A DNA stretch of 64,000 nt from Halomonas denitrificans (GTDB taxonomy: Bacteria > Pseudomonadota > Gammaproteobacteria > Xanthomonadales > Wenzhouxiangellaceae). Below the pieces are notes generated by a model, which was not told where the DNA came from, ran no database searches, and saw nothing but the letters and a program-made list of their open reading frames with translations. The position numbers and the translations under genes were made by a program. Below are positions 21,701-30,100 of this stretch, piece after piece (the first letter of the stretch is position 1; the number at the start of each line of letters is the position of its first letter). Location: positions 124,001 through 188,000 of the forward strand of contig JAHVKF010000002.1 in NCBI GenBank assembly GCA_019800895.1. Reading direction: 5' to 3'.

Positions 21701-24327
21701 TTGCTCGACCCGGAGGCCGGCGAGACGACCTCGAGCACCTTGTAGTCGCCCGTCGCCGGCTCGGCCTCGACCGGCGCACCGACCACGTGGACCTGGAAGC
21801 AATCGCTGGTCACGATGTCGCTGCACGGCTCGGGCGGCCAGGCGATCGCACCGAGGCTGACCACGCGGGCGTCGCTGCCCGGCGGCTGGCCCTGGATGCG
21901 CCAGTGGACCTCGATCGAACCGAAGGGCTGCAGCGGGATCAGGCGCGCGTCCTGGCCCTGGGCGCGGGTCCAGGAGAAGATCTTGTTGCCGATGGCGTCG
22001 AAGGACACGCCGTCGACGAAGAAGTCCGGGGGCAAGGCGACGTTGTCGACCAGCGCATTGGGCGGCGGCGTCAGCGGCGTCCCGGCGAACCAGGCCTGCT
22101 CCTGGAAGAATCGCCCGTCCGTGCCGAGGTTGACCGCAAAGCCGTCCGACTCCTGCTGCGCGACCAGGCTGTCGACGGGACCAAAGCGCGCGACCGACTC
22201 GAAGCGACCCGCGACGTAGAGGGTCGAGAAGCCGTCGGTCGAGATGTCCAGGCCGGCATCGCTGCCGCTGCCGCCGGCATAAGCGGGAATGCCGAAGTTC
22301 GGATCGCTGTCGTCGTCGTTGACCTCGCCGCCGCCGGTCGCCCAGCGCAGCGGGGTCCCGCTGGGCGGATAGCTGACGATGAAGGCATCGCTGCTCGGAT
22401 TGCCGCTGGCATCGAGGGTCGAGTTCAGCCCGCTATCGACCGTGAAGTCGATCCGGTCGGTGAATTGACCGGTGGCGTAGATGTTGCCGGTGGCATCGAC
22501 GGTCAGGCCTTCGCCGCTGCCGCCGTCGGCGGTCTGCGCCCAGGCACAGCCCAGATCGTTGAAGCGCAGCGACGCGACGTACATGCCGCTGCCGGTCAGC
22601 GTTCCGCAGGCGCCGAGGACCGGCGAGCCCGAGCGGGTGCCGGTGATCACCACGCGGTCGTTGGCCTGGTCGATCACCATGTCGCCGATCGTCAGGCCCA
22701 GCGTCAGGTCGTTGGAGGTATCGAAGGTCGGGCCGGACTCGCTCAGGACGTCGTTGACCGGCAGCAGGAAGGGCTGGCCCAGGGGCACGGTCTGGACGCG
22801 CACGTCGTCGACGTGCCACCACGGAACGCCCGCGTCGTCGTACTGGTAGTTGATGCTGCTGCAGCTGCTGGTCGTGGACGTGACGATGCCGTTCCAGATC
22901 GTCTGGGTCGTCGTGCAGCTGTACGAATAGGACGGCACCGTGCCGCCGCCGCCGTTGAAGTAGAAGCGCAGCCGGAATCCGGGGTGGAACGCGTCCGGGT
23001 CATCGAGCACGAACGCGTTCTCGTCCTGGAAATCGAAGCGCTGGCCCGCGGCGCCGATCGCCGGCAGACGGTTGCCGAGGCGGATCCAGTCCCCGAAGCG
23101 GTCCAGGTACTGGACCTCGAACCACTGGCTGCTGAAATAGGGGGCGTAGGAATAGACGGCGCCGGCGTCGTAGTCGACGGAGGTCGTGGTGGTACGGACG
23201 ATGCAGGTAAAGATGATGCAGGGCACGCTGACGTCCGAGGTGGACGTGACCACGCTGAAATCGCTCGGGTAGTTGGCGCCGCGGTAGGCATCCAGCTCGA
23301 TGATCAGCGATTGCGCCGTGCTCGTATCGACGATCTCCGAGAACGCGGAGACCGCGTTCTGGCGCAGACCGAGCATCCGCGAACCGCTGAGCACGTTGTC
23401 GGGATCACCGCGGGTGATGGCATCGTAGGGGAAGGTGTTGTCTGAGCGGGTCCAGCCGCTCGGCAACGAGGTACCCGACGTACTGTTGAAGTCCCGATTG
23501 ATCACGGTCTGCAAACCGCCGACGACCTGCGATCCTGCCAGGATCACCTGGTTCTGGTCGTTGACCGCGAGCTCCGTGACCTCTTCGAAGCCGGTGGCGT
23601 TGCTGCCGCGGTCGGCGGCATAGACCGTCGCGCCGTTGCTGGCATCGAAGCGCGCGAGGTAGAGATCGGAGCGGCCCGGGAAGCAGTCGCCACGAGACAG
23701 GGAGACGACCGTGCCGCCCGCATCCTGGCCGAACGAGGCGTTGCACTCGTAGACGCCCCCGACGAGAACCGACTCGGGCACCGGCGGAAACACACCGGAG
23801 TCGCCGGGAAGGGCCAGGACGCTCGTGGCGCCCTCGATGCCGGTACCGGTGATCGCGCGGGACCACTTCCAGAGGCCCTGGCTGTCGATCTTGGCAACGT
23901 AGCCGTCGACCAGGCCGGCCGGCCCGAGCGTGCCGCCGCCGACGCCGATCGTTCCGGTGAACGTGCCGACCACGTAGGCCGCGTTGGCCGCGTCGAGCGA
24001 CAGATCGACGACCTCGTCCTGCAGTGGGCCGCCGAGCGATTCGATCCAGAGCACGTCGCCGGCCTGGCTGATCCTCGCGACATAGACATCCTGGAGCCCC
24101 TCGCTGACGACGTTGCCGCCGGCGGTTTCCAGCGTGCCGCTGAAGTGACCCGCGACGAACACGTCGCCACTGGCCGAGGCCTCGACCACGACGACTTCGT
24201 CGAAGCCCAGGGACCCGAACGCGACCGGCCACTCGGCGTGGCTCGTGCTGGGTAGGGCCGCCGCGAGCGCAACGACGCCGGCAGCTGCCAGGGCCCGGAT
24301 CGGAGTGTTGGAGTGCGGATTGCTCAT
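15784..24327 (-). CDS. giant exported propeller / coiled-coil protein
   Basis: This 2847-residue protein has a signal peptide (IRALAAAGVVALAAALPSTSHA|EWP). Residues 30-275 and about 515-750 look like one SBBP-type beta-propeller (GDVFVAGHFSGTLETAGG, AAYVVGTFTGTIGVGGGTL). It is interrupted at about 276-510 by a jelly-roll-like domain (SGTSLPSGWTRSDNTFPYDA ... WWHVDDVRVQT). A long beta-rich region of unknown type follows to about residue 1750, then an alpha-rich part. This includes coiled coils at about 2256-2316 (QQILQQMLQARIALRQAMLE) and 2396-2468. The last 300 residues are beta-rich and end GVSDILIFFKTYAYSG. The ATG at 24327 has GAGG upstream. I know no named family for the whole protein. 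It is the fourth gene of the operon, joined to the next by 2 nt. Confidence 0.75.
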   Translation of the reverse strand: MSNPHSNTPIRALAAAGVVALAAALPSTSHAEWPVAFGSLGFDEVVVVEASASGDVFVAGHFSGTLETAGGNVVSEGLQDVYVARISQAGDVLWIESLGGPLQDEVVDLSLDAANAAYVVGTFTGTIGVGGGTLGPAGLVDGYVAKIDSQGLWKWSRAITGTGIEGATSVLALPGDSGVFPPVPESVLVGGVYECNASFGQDAGGTVVSLSRGDCFPGRSDLYLARFDASNGATVYAADRGSNATGFEEVTELAVNDQNQVILAGSQVVGGLQTVINRDFNSTSGTSLPSGWTRSDNTFPYDAITRGDPDNVLSGSRMLGLRQNAVSAFSEIVDTSTAQSLIIELDAYRGANYPSDFSVVTSTSDVSVPCIIFTCIVRTTTTSVDYDAGAVYSYAPYFSSQWFEVQYLDRFGDWIRLGNRLPAIGAAGQRFDFQDENAFVLDDPDAFHPGFRLRFYFNGGGGTVPSYSYSCTTTQTIWNGIVTSTTSSCSSINYQYDDAGVPWWHVDDVRVQTVPLGQPFLLPVNDVLSESGPTFDTSNDLTLGLTIGDMVIDQANDRVVITGTRSGSPVLGACGTLTGSGMYVASLRFNDLGCAWAQTADGGSGEGLTVDATGNIYATGQFTDRIDFTVDSGLNSTLDASGNPSSDAFIVSYPPSGTPLRWATGGGEVNDDDSDPNFGIPAYAGGSGSDAGLDISTDGFSTLYVAGRFESVARFGPVDSLVAQQESDGFAVNLGTDGRFFQEQAWFAGTPLTPPPNALVDNVALPPDFFVDGVSFDAIGNKIFSWTRAQGQDARLIPLQPFGSIEVHWRIQGQPPGSDARVVSLGAIAWPPEPCSDIVTSDCFQVHVVGAPVEAEPATGDYKVLEVVSPASGSSNPSNNAGQFSATQSGTASIVYVNGPTIDPLQYPTVVEVVRTLPYQAVPLFIDGVDAEIGQPITDPFHNEPNRNGFVVNELAYYDGFGPDAAYNRTGRTGPIIPVNRVSRSRPQDAGRELAVAWYRANAKGVYWPAKTVRYQPRWPFDPERIIIASQLGSEVLGQQPLDPLLYPSGRIYIQNERAQPGYNPNDEHAFMAPSAIGSGVNAAFALRSDFGANLESDQAAASDPYVLYKFFDESLLEWRFRVFRVDATGAGFSEFRFNGTAATTVSPPYPVRLLPNCPETFVEGQAAGEQPPPPFFQDYSAQLWAKSAGTGAVQYYYPAQPGFFSDLDNNDVNDIVGQACVPWLARLPADQGGTPSSRDPISVTYEISWPEERPLLTAGETLLTPKRGLPDIYNQAAVEVVYDQIQETTVNPLPSNTLAQLIDPLNPRIVYLPAIPSNVAKEFQSDGSEAIVGSLDGEIKLPVSIRDRLRYDPINKRLILTGLFDETGAGEPFLLLNVLSRRDRQILKTLDGGDGFEAQAYTNDCLTPGSGCTWDQAVEALFRLSRNPQRIEQICLISRLDIDRNRVCEQSRAVNAGDVLIGYDDPAGNGVLVPFQASGVNPALTAGAAQGSGLMTVAFNNDPALAPLPVSLEVIEVGCLFSEGPPQIGPAPYLGQVNVLAPENIFDEQLVLRHSGDFGGDPDALEFEWFFAPDVTGSPPTEVPVPETGQLNGWIQFPVDDPQGAVEISIQGANIQTLSDNWYLARYRGLPGCENQTEWSLWSGSPGGTAAEPLAQLAEGWVKRVLGRLNPFEARVQNFAQAATNNFASMLIQLGERYEGPIALNNDPDNLNSIGLIEAYTTVMRRALQLSVDGTPPVNYGPANNAILLVASRLVEFYTLLGNEAYADAQDPTIGITTNDGSFSLAPSIYNFQNQLASLLDEELVLLRGRDTTNGPVTASPVYNRLFWNFTQGDGEVAYQQSYNISDQNFDGVIDEFDARIMFPQGHGDAWGHYLTANKIYYDLLRHPFYTWDPRIESLLVAGVAINVDYEDERQFAKTAAAKAKAGAELVDLTYRSRYVDDPAGQYQGYTDTNAERAWGLSEWGRRAGMGAYFDWVTANSILPSEEDDPSAVGIERIDRTTIRELGEIATNYQAVQGQVDEADAGLNPLGLATGVVPFDIDPSVLDRQNKTQFEQVADRALAALENAVNVWDYANQLTNQMRRNQNEVDDLARAASGQESDFSNQLIEIFGYPYADDIGPGGVYPAGYNGPDLYHYMYVDVPQLAGTLFDFDGGLENRNIARVKQFTGVYQPAANGINFFDMAPAPPGTPNVSNEGVPCEFDAFAAGCALGELDISGADSLEVEYTTIESPDIGLWFTKPESWTGQRRAPGRLQQILQQMLQARIALRQAMLEYDQLRLEIEAQIDTVQATFDIAQGNLNIANDTRGTLRDLTIATETMNGVATVANRAAAFLNRFASNTAECIPTLFIGGLAVGTDAAKAAACPLRLTGDVAAFTLESVADGLSIAASATDASKEDVEQLSGIRTQINDTNLDLFNTKGVIDELIRKEPLARAEVFARVEAIKQLVGDYQATLAEGLRAYDSLLTFRREGAAEIQEYRYQDLAFRIFRNDALQKYRAAFDLAARYVYLAAAAYDYETNLLGTDNQAGQQFLTDIVRQRNLGQLIGGEPMPGTPGLADSIAQLQLNFDVLKGQMGFNNPQVETNRFSLRRELFRIPDGPEGDALWRRKLEEARVDDLWTVPEFRQYARPFAPQSAGPQPALVLEFTTNVTFGLNFFGWELGSGDSSYDSSQFATRIRSVGTWFGDYADLPLAQTPRIYLFPSGADVLRAPSADDFRTREWQVVDQVIPIPFPVGQQDLERFDWLPIVDNISGSPTDIRRYGRFPAYHFTEPFDDSQVVADSRLVGRSVWNRRWLLIIPGGTFLADPEEGLETFINGQLVPGSNERDGQGVSDILIFFKTYAYSGL

Positions 24328-24374
24328 GCCAGGGGTCCTCGAACGGCGGTGTCGTTGCTCATAGGAGTCTCGGC

Positions 24375-26102
24375 TCACTGATTGAGCACCGGCACGGCGG
24401 AGATGCGCCGCAGCCGGAACTCGCCGGATGTGAAGATGGTGTTCTTGTGCAGGCCGGTGATCGATTCCTCGAATTCCCCGCCCACCAGCGTCTGACCCCA
24501 GCCCGGCGGCGTGCTGCCGGTCGGATCCTCGACCAGGAAGTTGAGGCGCATTTCGCGAACCACCTGGTAGGCCTCGATGCGGGGGTTCAGGAACTGGGCG
24601 TCCTTGTTGTCGTGGTCCGGGTGGTACCGGTGCAGGAACGGGTTGGTCGGCAGGTCGGACTCGATCACCAGCGTGGTGGTGATCTGGTTGCCGGGCCCGA
24701 ACTCGCCGTCGAACAACAGGCTGTCGGACGGGAAGTCGTAGGCCACGGTGCTGAAGCGCTGGCCGACCGATCGCCCGCCCCGGTTCACCGCGCCCGTGTA
24801 CAGGCCGATCAGCGCGGGATCGGTGATCAGTACGTAGCGGCCCGGCTCGTCGACCTCGAGCATCGAGGGATCTTCGTCGCTGGGAATCAGCGTGCCCTCT
24901 TCCCACATCTGGATCACGTCCTTGAGCAGTCGGACCTGGCCGCTGCTGTCGACGTGGATCAGGAATCGCTGGGTGAAGGTCTGCGGTGCATCCGTGGGCG
25001 TCACGCCGCCGAGCTGCGATTCGCTGACCGCATCCACTTCCACCTCGCCGATCCAGAGGCCGGCCAGGCTCGGCGCGCCGCTGCCCTTCGCGTCGCGCAC
25101 GGGCGCGACGAAGGGCTGCAGCGTGTTGCCGCCCACGTGCAGGAACATGCGCTCGCCGAACTCGTCGGTGATCTCGAGAATCTCCTCCATCCGGCTCGCG
25201 GTGAACTCGCGCCGTACGGCACCGAGGGTCAGGAAGACGTCCTCGCGCCCGTCGGCGGTCAGCGGCAGCACGGACGGCAGGAACGGCCAGCCGACCTCGC
25301 CCGTGTCCGGGTCCTCGTTGCGGAACGACAGCGGCATGCCGACCCCGCCGACCCGGCGAACGAGGAACGACCCGGGCAGGTCGCTGCGGTTGCGGACCAC
25401 GATGCGGATCTCGTCGAGCGCGGCGGCGAATTCCATCGATTCGCCCTGGTCGAGCACCACGTCGAGACGCCCCTGGTAGCGCGAATTGCCCCGGGTGAAG
25501 ATCCAGTAGGCTTCGCCGGACTCGATCACCGTCGCCGCCGGATCGACCGGCTGCCAGCGGCCGTCGTCGTCGAGCTGGTAGATCGGCTGGCCCGCGTGAT
25601 TGCCGGAGTTGGAGAAGAACTCGGCGAAGGTCGGCGGATCGACGTCGGCGACCGGCAGCCCGGTCAGCGTGAAGGAATCGGTCTGCCAGCGCAGGGGGAC
25701 CAGGACCGGACGACCGACCAGGTCGATCTGGTGCGACTGGCTGCCCTCGATATGGACCAGGTACGCGGTGTTCGCGTTGATCCGGAACAGGTTGGTCAGG
25801 AAGGCTTCGGGCCGCGGTTCCGGGAACCAGGCGAACCAGCCCTCGATGTTTTCCAGGCCGTCGGCCGGGTCCTCGACGAAGCGCGCTTCCGCCCCGGTCG
25901 GCAGCCAGCGCCAGACGCTGGCGACCGGGATATCGGCGAACACCGTGGCCATGCGGTTGTCCTGCGGCTCGATCTCGACGTGGATGGCGTTCCATCCCGG
26001 CTCGAGCGTGAGGGTCTGGGTACGCGTGGCCACCTGGGCGACCGCGGCGGTGCCTGCAACGAGCAGGGCCAGCGCGACGAGGGTCTTCATTCTCACGGAC
26101 AT
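24375..26102 (-). CDS. exported beta-rich protein with PGWN motif
   Basis: This 575-residue protein is exported by a Sec signal peptide (KTLVALALLVAGTAAVAQ). The mature N-terminus carries LTLEPGWNAIHVEIEP, then ASVWRWLPTG and GWFAWFPEPRPEAFLTNL, a Trp-rich pattern that I recall from large exported protein clusters but cannot name with confidence. Further on it has ESGEAYWIFTRGNSRYQG and many strand-like segments, and no enzymatic motif is visible. The ATG at 26102 follows the stop of the isomerase gene by 4 nt, with AAGGAAA as the ribosome site. A gap of 47 nt separates it from the next gene. It is probably a partner or scaffold component of the giant proteins encoded on either side. Confidence 0.7.
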   Translation of the reverse strand: MSVRMKTLVALALLVAGTAAVAQVATRTQTLTLEPGWNAIHVEIEPQDNRMATVFADIPVASVWRWLPTGAEARFVEDPADGLENIEGWFAWFPEPRPEAFLTNLFRINANTAYLVHIEGSQSHQIDLVGRPVLVPLRWQTDSFTLTGLPVADVDPPTFAEFFSNSGNHAGQPIYQLDDDGRWQPVDPAATVIESGEAYWIFTRGNSRYQGRLDVVLDQGESMEFAAALDEIRIVVRNRSDLPGSFLVRRVGGVGMPLSFRNEDPDTGEVGWPFLPSVLPLTADGREDVFLTLGAVRREFTASRMEEILEITDEFGERMFLHVGGNTLQPFVAPVRDAKGSGAPSLAGLWIGEVEVDAVSESQLGGVTPTDAPQTFTQRFLIHVDSSGQVRLLKDVIQMWEEGTLIPSDEDPSMLEVDEPGRYVLITDPALIGLYTGAVNRGGRSVGQRFSTVAYDFPSDSLLFDGEFGPGNQITTTLVIESDLPTNPFLHRYHPDHDNKDAQFLNPRIEAYQVVREMRLNFLVEDPTGSTPPGWGQTLVGGEFEESITGLHKNTIFTSGEFRLRRISAVPVLNQ

Positions 26103-26106
26103 GGCT

Positions 26107-27114
26107 TCAGTTTCCTTCGGACCCGGAGCCGGGCCGGCTCGGCGGTCGTGGGGTTTCGGGTTCGCGGACCGGCTCGCCGGTGGCCTCGAGCAGTTCGCGA
26201 CCGCGCGCATTGAGTTCGATCGATGCCGCGGCCAGGACCTCCTCGCGGAAGTCGCGCTCGACGTTGCGGAAGCGATCGCGCAGCAGCCGTTGGCGAATGC
26301 CGTCGGACAGTTCGTCCAGCGGCCGGGTGCGCTCGGGCTCGAAGTCGACGAGGCGGACGATGTACAGCCCTTCTTCGTCTTCGACGATGTCCGAGATGGC
26401 GCCTTCTTCGGTCATGGCATTGACCGTCTCGACCACCACCTGCGGGTGGCTGTAGCGCGACGGGTCGCCCTCGCCGACCCAGCCCAGCACGCCGCCGCGG
26501 TAGCGGCTGGCCTGGTGGGCGGAATGCTCGCGCGCCAGGTTGCCGAAGCCCGGCATGGATTCGGGCAGCGCCTGCGCTTCGCCGAGCACGTCCTCGGCGG
26601 TCGCGCGCACCCGGTCACGGGTCTCCTCGCTGGCTCCGGCGCCGAGCTCGAAGTGGATCATCGCCACGCGGCGGCGTGCCGGAACCGTGTACTCGTCGGC
26701 GTGCTCGGCGTAGAACGCCTCGATCTGCTCGGGCGTGATGTCCGCGGACTCCTGGCGAGGCCGCAGCTCGGCCTGGAGCAGCTGATTGATCAGGATCTGG
26801 TCCAGCGAGCGGCGCACCTCGGGCCGGTCATCGATGGCCGTTTCCTCGGCCCGCTCGACCAGGGCACGGCGATACAACAGCTGATCCATCAGGGCCTGGC
26901 GCTGCTCGGCGCTCTCGAACATCCCGGGCCGCGCCCCGGCGCGCATGCGAACTTCCGATTCCCAGTCGCCGCGGGTCACGTACTCGTCGCCGACCCGGGC
27001 CACCCAGTCGTCCGGCGGCGCCTCGATCTCGTCGGCATCGACGACAAGGCGCAGCAGGTAGCCGAGCACGACGCCCAGCAACAGCACTCCGGCGATGGAA
27101 AGTGCTCGACTCAT
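26107..27114 (-). CDS. membrane-anchored parvulin-type peptidyl-prolyl isomerase
   Basis: This is a 335-residue periplasmic folding factor. One N-terminal hydrophobic helix (SIAGVLLLGVVLGYLLRLVV) anchors it. A SurA/PpiC-like helical part follows (RQALMDQLLYRRALVERAEE, DQILINQLLQAEL). A divergent parvulin domain lies at about residues 150-265 (ARRRVAMIHFEL, FGNLAREHSAHQASRYRGGVLGW split by short loops, GAISDIVEDEEGLYIVRLVD). A proline-rich tail ends the protein. It overlaps the stop of the 4544-residue protein by ATGA and has GAGGAGG as ribosome site. Its place between giant exported proteins suggests a dedicated chaperone for their proline-rich beta domains. That role is inferred. Confidence 0.85.
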   Translation of the reverse strand: MSRALSIAGVLLLGVVLGYLLRLVVDADEIEAPPDDWVARVGDEYVTRGDWESEVRMRAGARPGMFESAEQRQALMDQLLYRRALVERAEETAIDDRPEVRRSLDQILINQLLQAELRPRQESADITPEQIEAFYAEHADEYTVPARRRVAMIHFELGAGASEETRDRVRATAEDVLGEAQALPESMPGFGNLAREHSAHQASRYRGGVLGWVGEGDPSRYSHPQVVVETVNAMTEEGAISDIVEDEEGLYIVRLVDFEPERTRPLDELSDGIRQRLLRDRFRNVERDFREEVLAAASIELNARGRELLEATGEPVREPETPRPPSRPGSGSEGN

Positions 27115-30100
27115 CGCGCCGCCTCCTCACAGGCCCGCCAGGCCAATGGCGGCACCGGACCGGCCCCGTCGATCGCGGCGCGCTCGAGCGCGCGGATCGG
27201 TGCCCGGAGCCCCGACGTGCCGGCGATGTCCCGGCCGCCGACCGCCACCTCGACACGACGCCCATCGATGCTCAGGCGGAGCGGATCGCCGGCCGCGCCG
27301 GCCAGGCGCCAGTCGCCCGCGCGCAGATCGCGCAGATCGCGCGTAGCGAGGCGGAACCAGGCGTCCCGGCCGCGCACGGTGCGATGCAGATCGAACAGCA
27401 CCGAACCGTCGAGGGCGCGACCGGTGAATACGGCCGAATCGAGCACGCGGTCTCCGGAGGCCAGGGCCAGGTCGACCTGGATGCAGCCGTGTTCGGCCGG
27501 CGGCAGCGCGAGTTTCGCCGCCGGGGTTCGGACCGGGCTTTCGAAACCGTCCTCGAACATCACCAGCCGGACTTCGTCGTCGTCGACGGCCAGGTTGTTG
27601 GCCGGGTTGATGTCGGCGCTCGGCGGCGACGACTCGGCCAGCGCGCTGATGACGACCGACTGCGGCACCGACAGGTCCAGGGCCGGGTCGACGGTGGCGA
27701 CCAGCGTGTAGGTCACGCGACCGCCCGACGGGATGTCGGCGACATCCGTGATCGAACCGCTCCCGGACGCGGTGCAGGCGGCGGAGCCGTCGGCCACACA
27801 CGTCCAGGTCGCGCCGAGCAGCTCGACGGGGACGCCGGCCGAAACGTCGACCACCGGCGCGTCCACCGAGCCGTAGTTTCGGATGTCGAGGGTCCAGGTC
27901 GCGACCTCGTCCGGCGACAGCCAGGTCCGGCCGTTGTCGAGTTCGACCACGAGGTCGACGCCGGACAGCAGCTCGGTGCTGGTCGAATCCGAGTTATCGG
28001 CCAGGTTCAGGTCCTCGCCGCTGGTCGAGACCAAGCCATCGATCACGAGCGTTCCGGGCGCCGGCGGCAGACCGGTGAAGGCCAGCGAAACGGTGCGCAC
28101 CTCGCCCGGAGCGAGCGGCGCCTGCTGACAGGTCACCGTATCGCCGGTCGGCTGCACGCAGCCGCCGCTGGCCAGCGTGAGGTTGGCCGAGGCATCCAGG
28201 TCCAGGACCACGTCCGGTGCCACCGAGGGGCCCACGTTCGACAGCGTGGCGACCAGCGGGAAGTCGAAGGGACTGCCCGGGTCGAACGGATCGAGCGGAT
28301 CGTCGAGCGTCAGCGCGATGTCCGAGCGGATCACGATCGGGTCGGTCACCGACGCACCGTCGTTGCCCGGTACGGGGTCGGTCGCCGGGGCCTGGACCGT
28401 GGCCGCCGCCGTATTGACGAGGCTGCCCGTGGCGTCCGGTGCCAGGTCGCCGCCCACGGTCAGCTCGATCGAGCTGCCCGGCGGCATGGTGATCGTGACG
28501 TCCGGATTGCCGGCGCCGGACGGCGGACAGGTCGCGCCGTCGAAACCGGTGCAGGTCCAAACCGTCGCGGTCAGCACCGCCGGCAGCGTATCGGACACCT
28601 GCACATCGGCCTGGCTCGGGCCGCCGTTGAAGACCGCGACCAGGTAGCTGACCGGCAGACCGGCCACGACCGGATCGGTCAGCGTGTCCTTGGTCGTCGA
28701 GACGTCGGCCTCGGCGCGGACGGTGGTGATCCACTCGGCGCGCTGGTCTCCGGGCGTCGGATCGGTCGCTCCGGCCTCGGGGGTCAGCAGTACGACGTTG
28801 ATGAGGTCGCCGATGAAGGCCGGGTCGATCATCGCCTGCAGGGTGATGTCGAGCTGACCGCCGACCAGGACGTCGGCCGTGAAGTCCGGCGCGGTCGTGC
28901 CCGAAGCCGGACAGGTCGAGCCCAGCGTGGGCGTGCAGGTCCAGTCGAAACCGGACAGTTCGGCCGGCGCGAGGTCGGCGACCTGGATGCCCAGGGCGTC
29001 GCTCGGACCGGCATTGGTCACGGCGATCGAATACGTGATCACGGTACCGGCCACGGCGTCCACCGGTCCGGTCTTGGTCACGCCGATGTCCGAGACCACG
29101 GTGATCGGTCCGCTGACGGTCGAGCTGTTGTTGCCCGGGTCGGGGTCCGTGCCGCTGCCCGGAGCCACGTCCACCGTGTTCTCCAGGGTGCCGCGCGCCG
29201 ACGGATGGACCGTGGCCGTGAAGTCGTAGTCGGAGCGGCCGCCGACGCCGAGATCGACGGTCGTGACCAGCTCGTCCGCCGTGCCCTCGGTGGCCGCGCA
29301 GCGCGACAGGGCGAGCTCGTCGAAGCGCAGGAGGTCGGGTCCGTCCCCGCCGACGAGCAGATGCTTCAACGGCGCGTTCTGCAGCAGCGCGGCCGGCACA
29401 CCGCCACCGATCGGCTGGGTGAACCAGAACTCGAGCGAGCCGTCCGCCCAGTCGCGGCGCAGCACGTGGATGACCGGGCTGCCGAGCTCGGTCGCCAGCA
29501 GGTAGGCGCGCGAGCCGGCGGCGTCGACGGCCATCGCGATCGCGTCCGCCGTCCCGCCGTCCGGATCGAACAGGCCGTCGTAGGCCAGGCTGCCGTCCTC
29601 GGCGCGGGCGAAGATCGCGATGCCGGCGTCGGTCAGCACATAGAGGTGCGTATCGCCGGGCGCTGCGGACAGGTCCCGGGTCCCGGTCATGTCGGGCACC
29701 CCGCCGCCGGCGCGCAGCACCTGCTCGAAGGTCAGCACACCGGTGTCCTGGTTGATCGAGAACCTCGATACGGCATCCGAATCTTCGGCCACCGCGTACA
29801 GGTCGGAACCGAGGATGGCCGGATGGAGTGCCGATACGCCGCGGATGACGTCGAACTCCGGCACGATCGTGCCGATGCCGTCGGCGACGCGTTCGACGAA
29901 GGTCAGTTCACCGGTGGTCTCGTCGCGCTGGAACACGGCGATCGCGTTGGATTCGGAACCGGCGACGAACACGAAACGCTCGTCGGGCGACAGGGCGACG
30001 GACCGCGCGCCGCGCAGGCCGGGAATGCTGCTCCCGCCCGGCGGACTCTCGGTGGTCTGCGACTGGATGTACTCCAGTGGATCGCCGACGTCTTCGCGGG

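Noticed and set aside
16021-23445. Very long open frame (2474 codons) on the plus strand opposite the 2847-residue gene
   Set aside because: Its product is repetitive, R/G/A/V/D-rich and mirrors the minus-strand codon pattern; long antisense frames are expected in this GC-rich DNA. The minus-strand product has a signal peptide and recognisable domains.
24328-25995. N-terminal extension of the 2847-residue protein
   Set aside because: The upstream open part overlaps the 575-residue gene out of frame and is R/G/P-rich; the ATG at 24327 has a ribosome site and a signal peptide.
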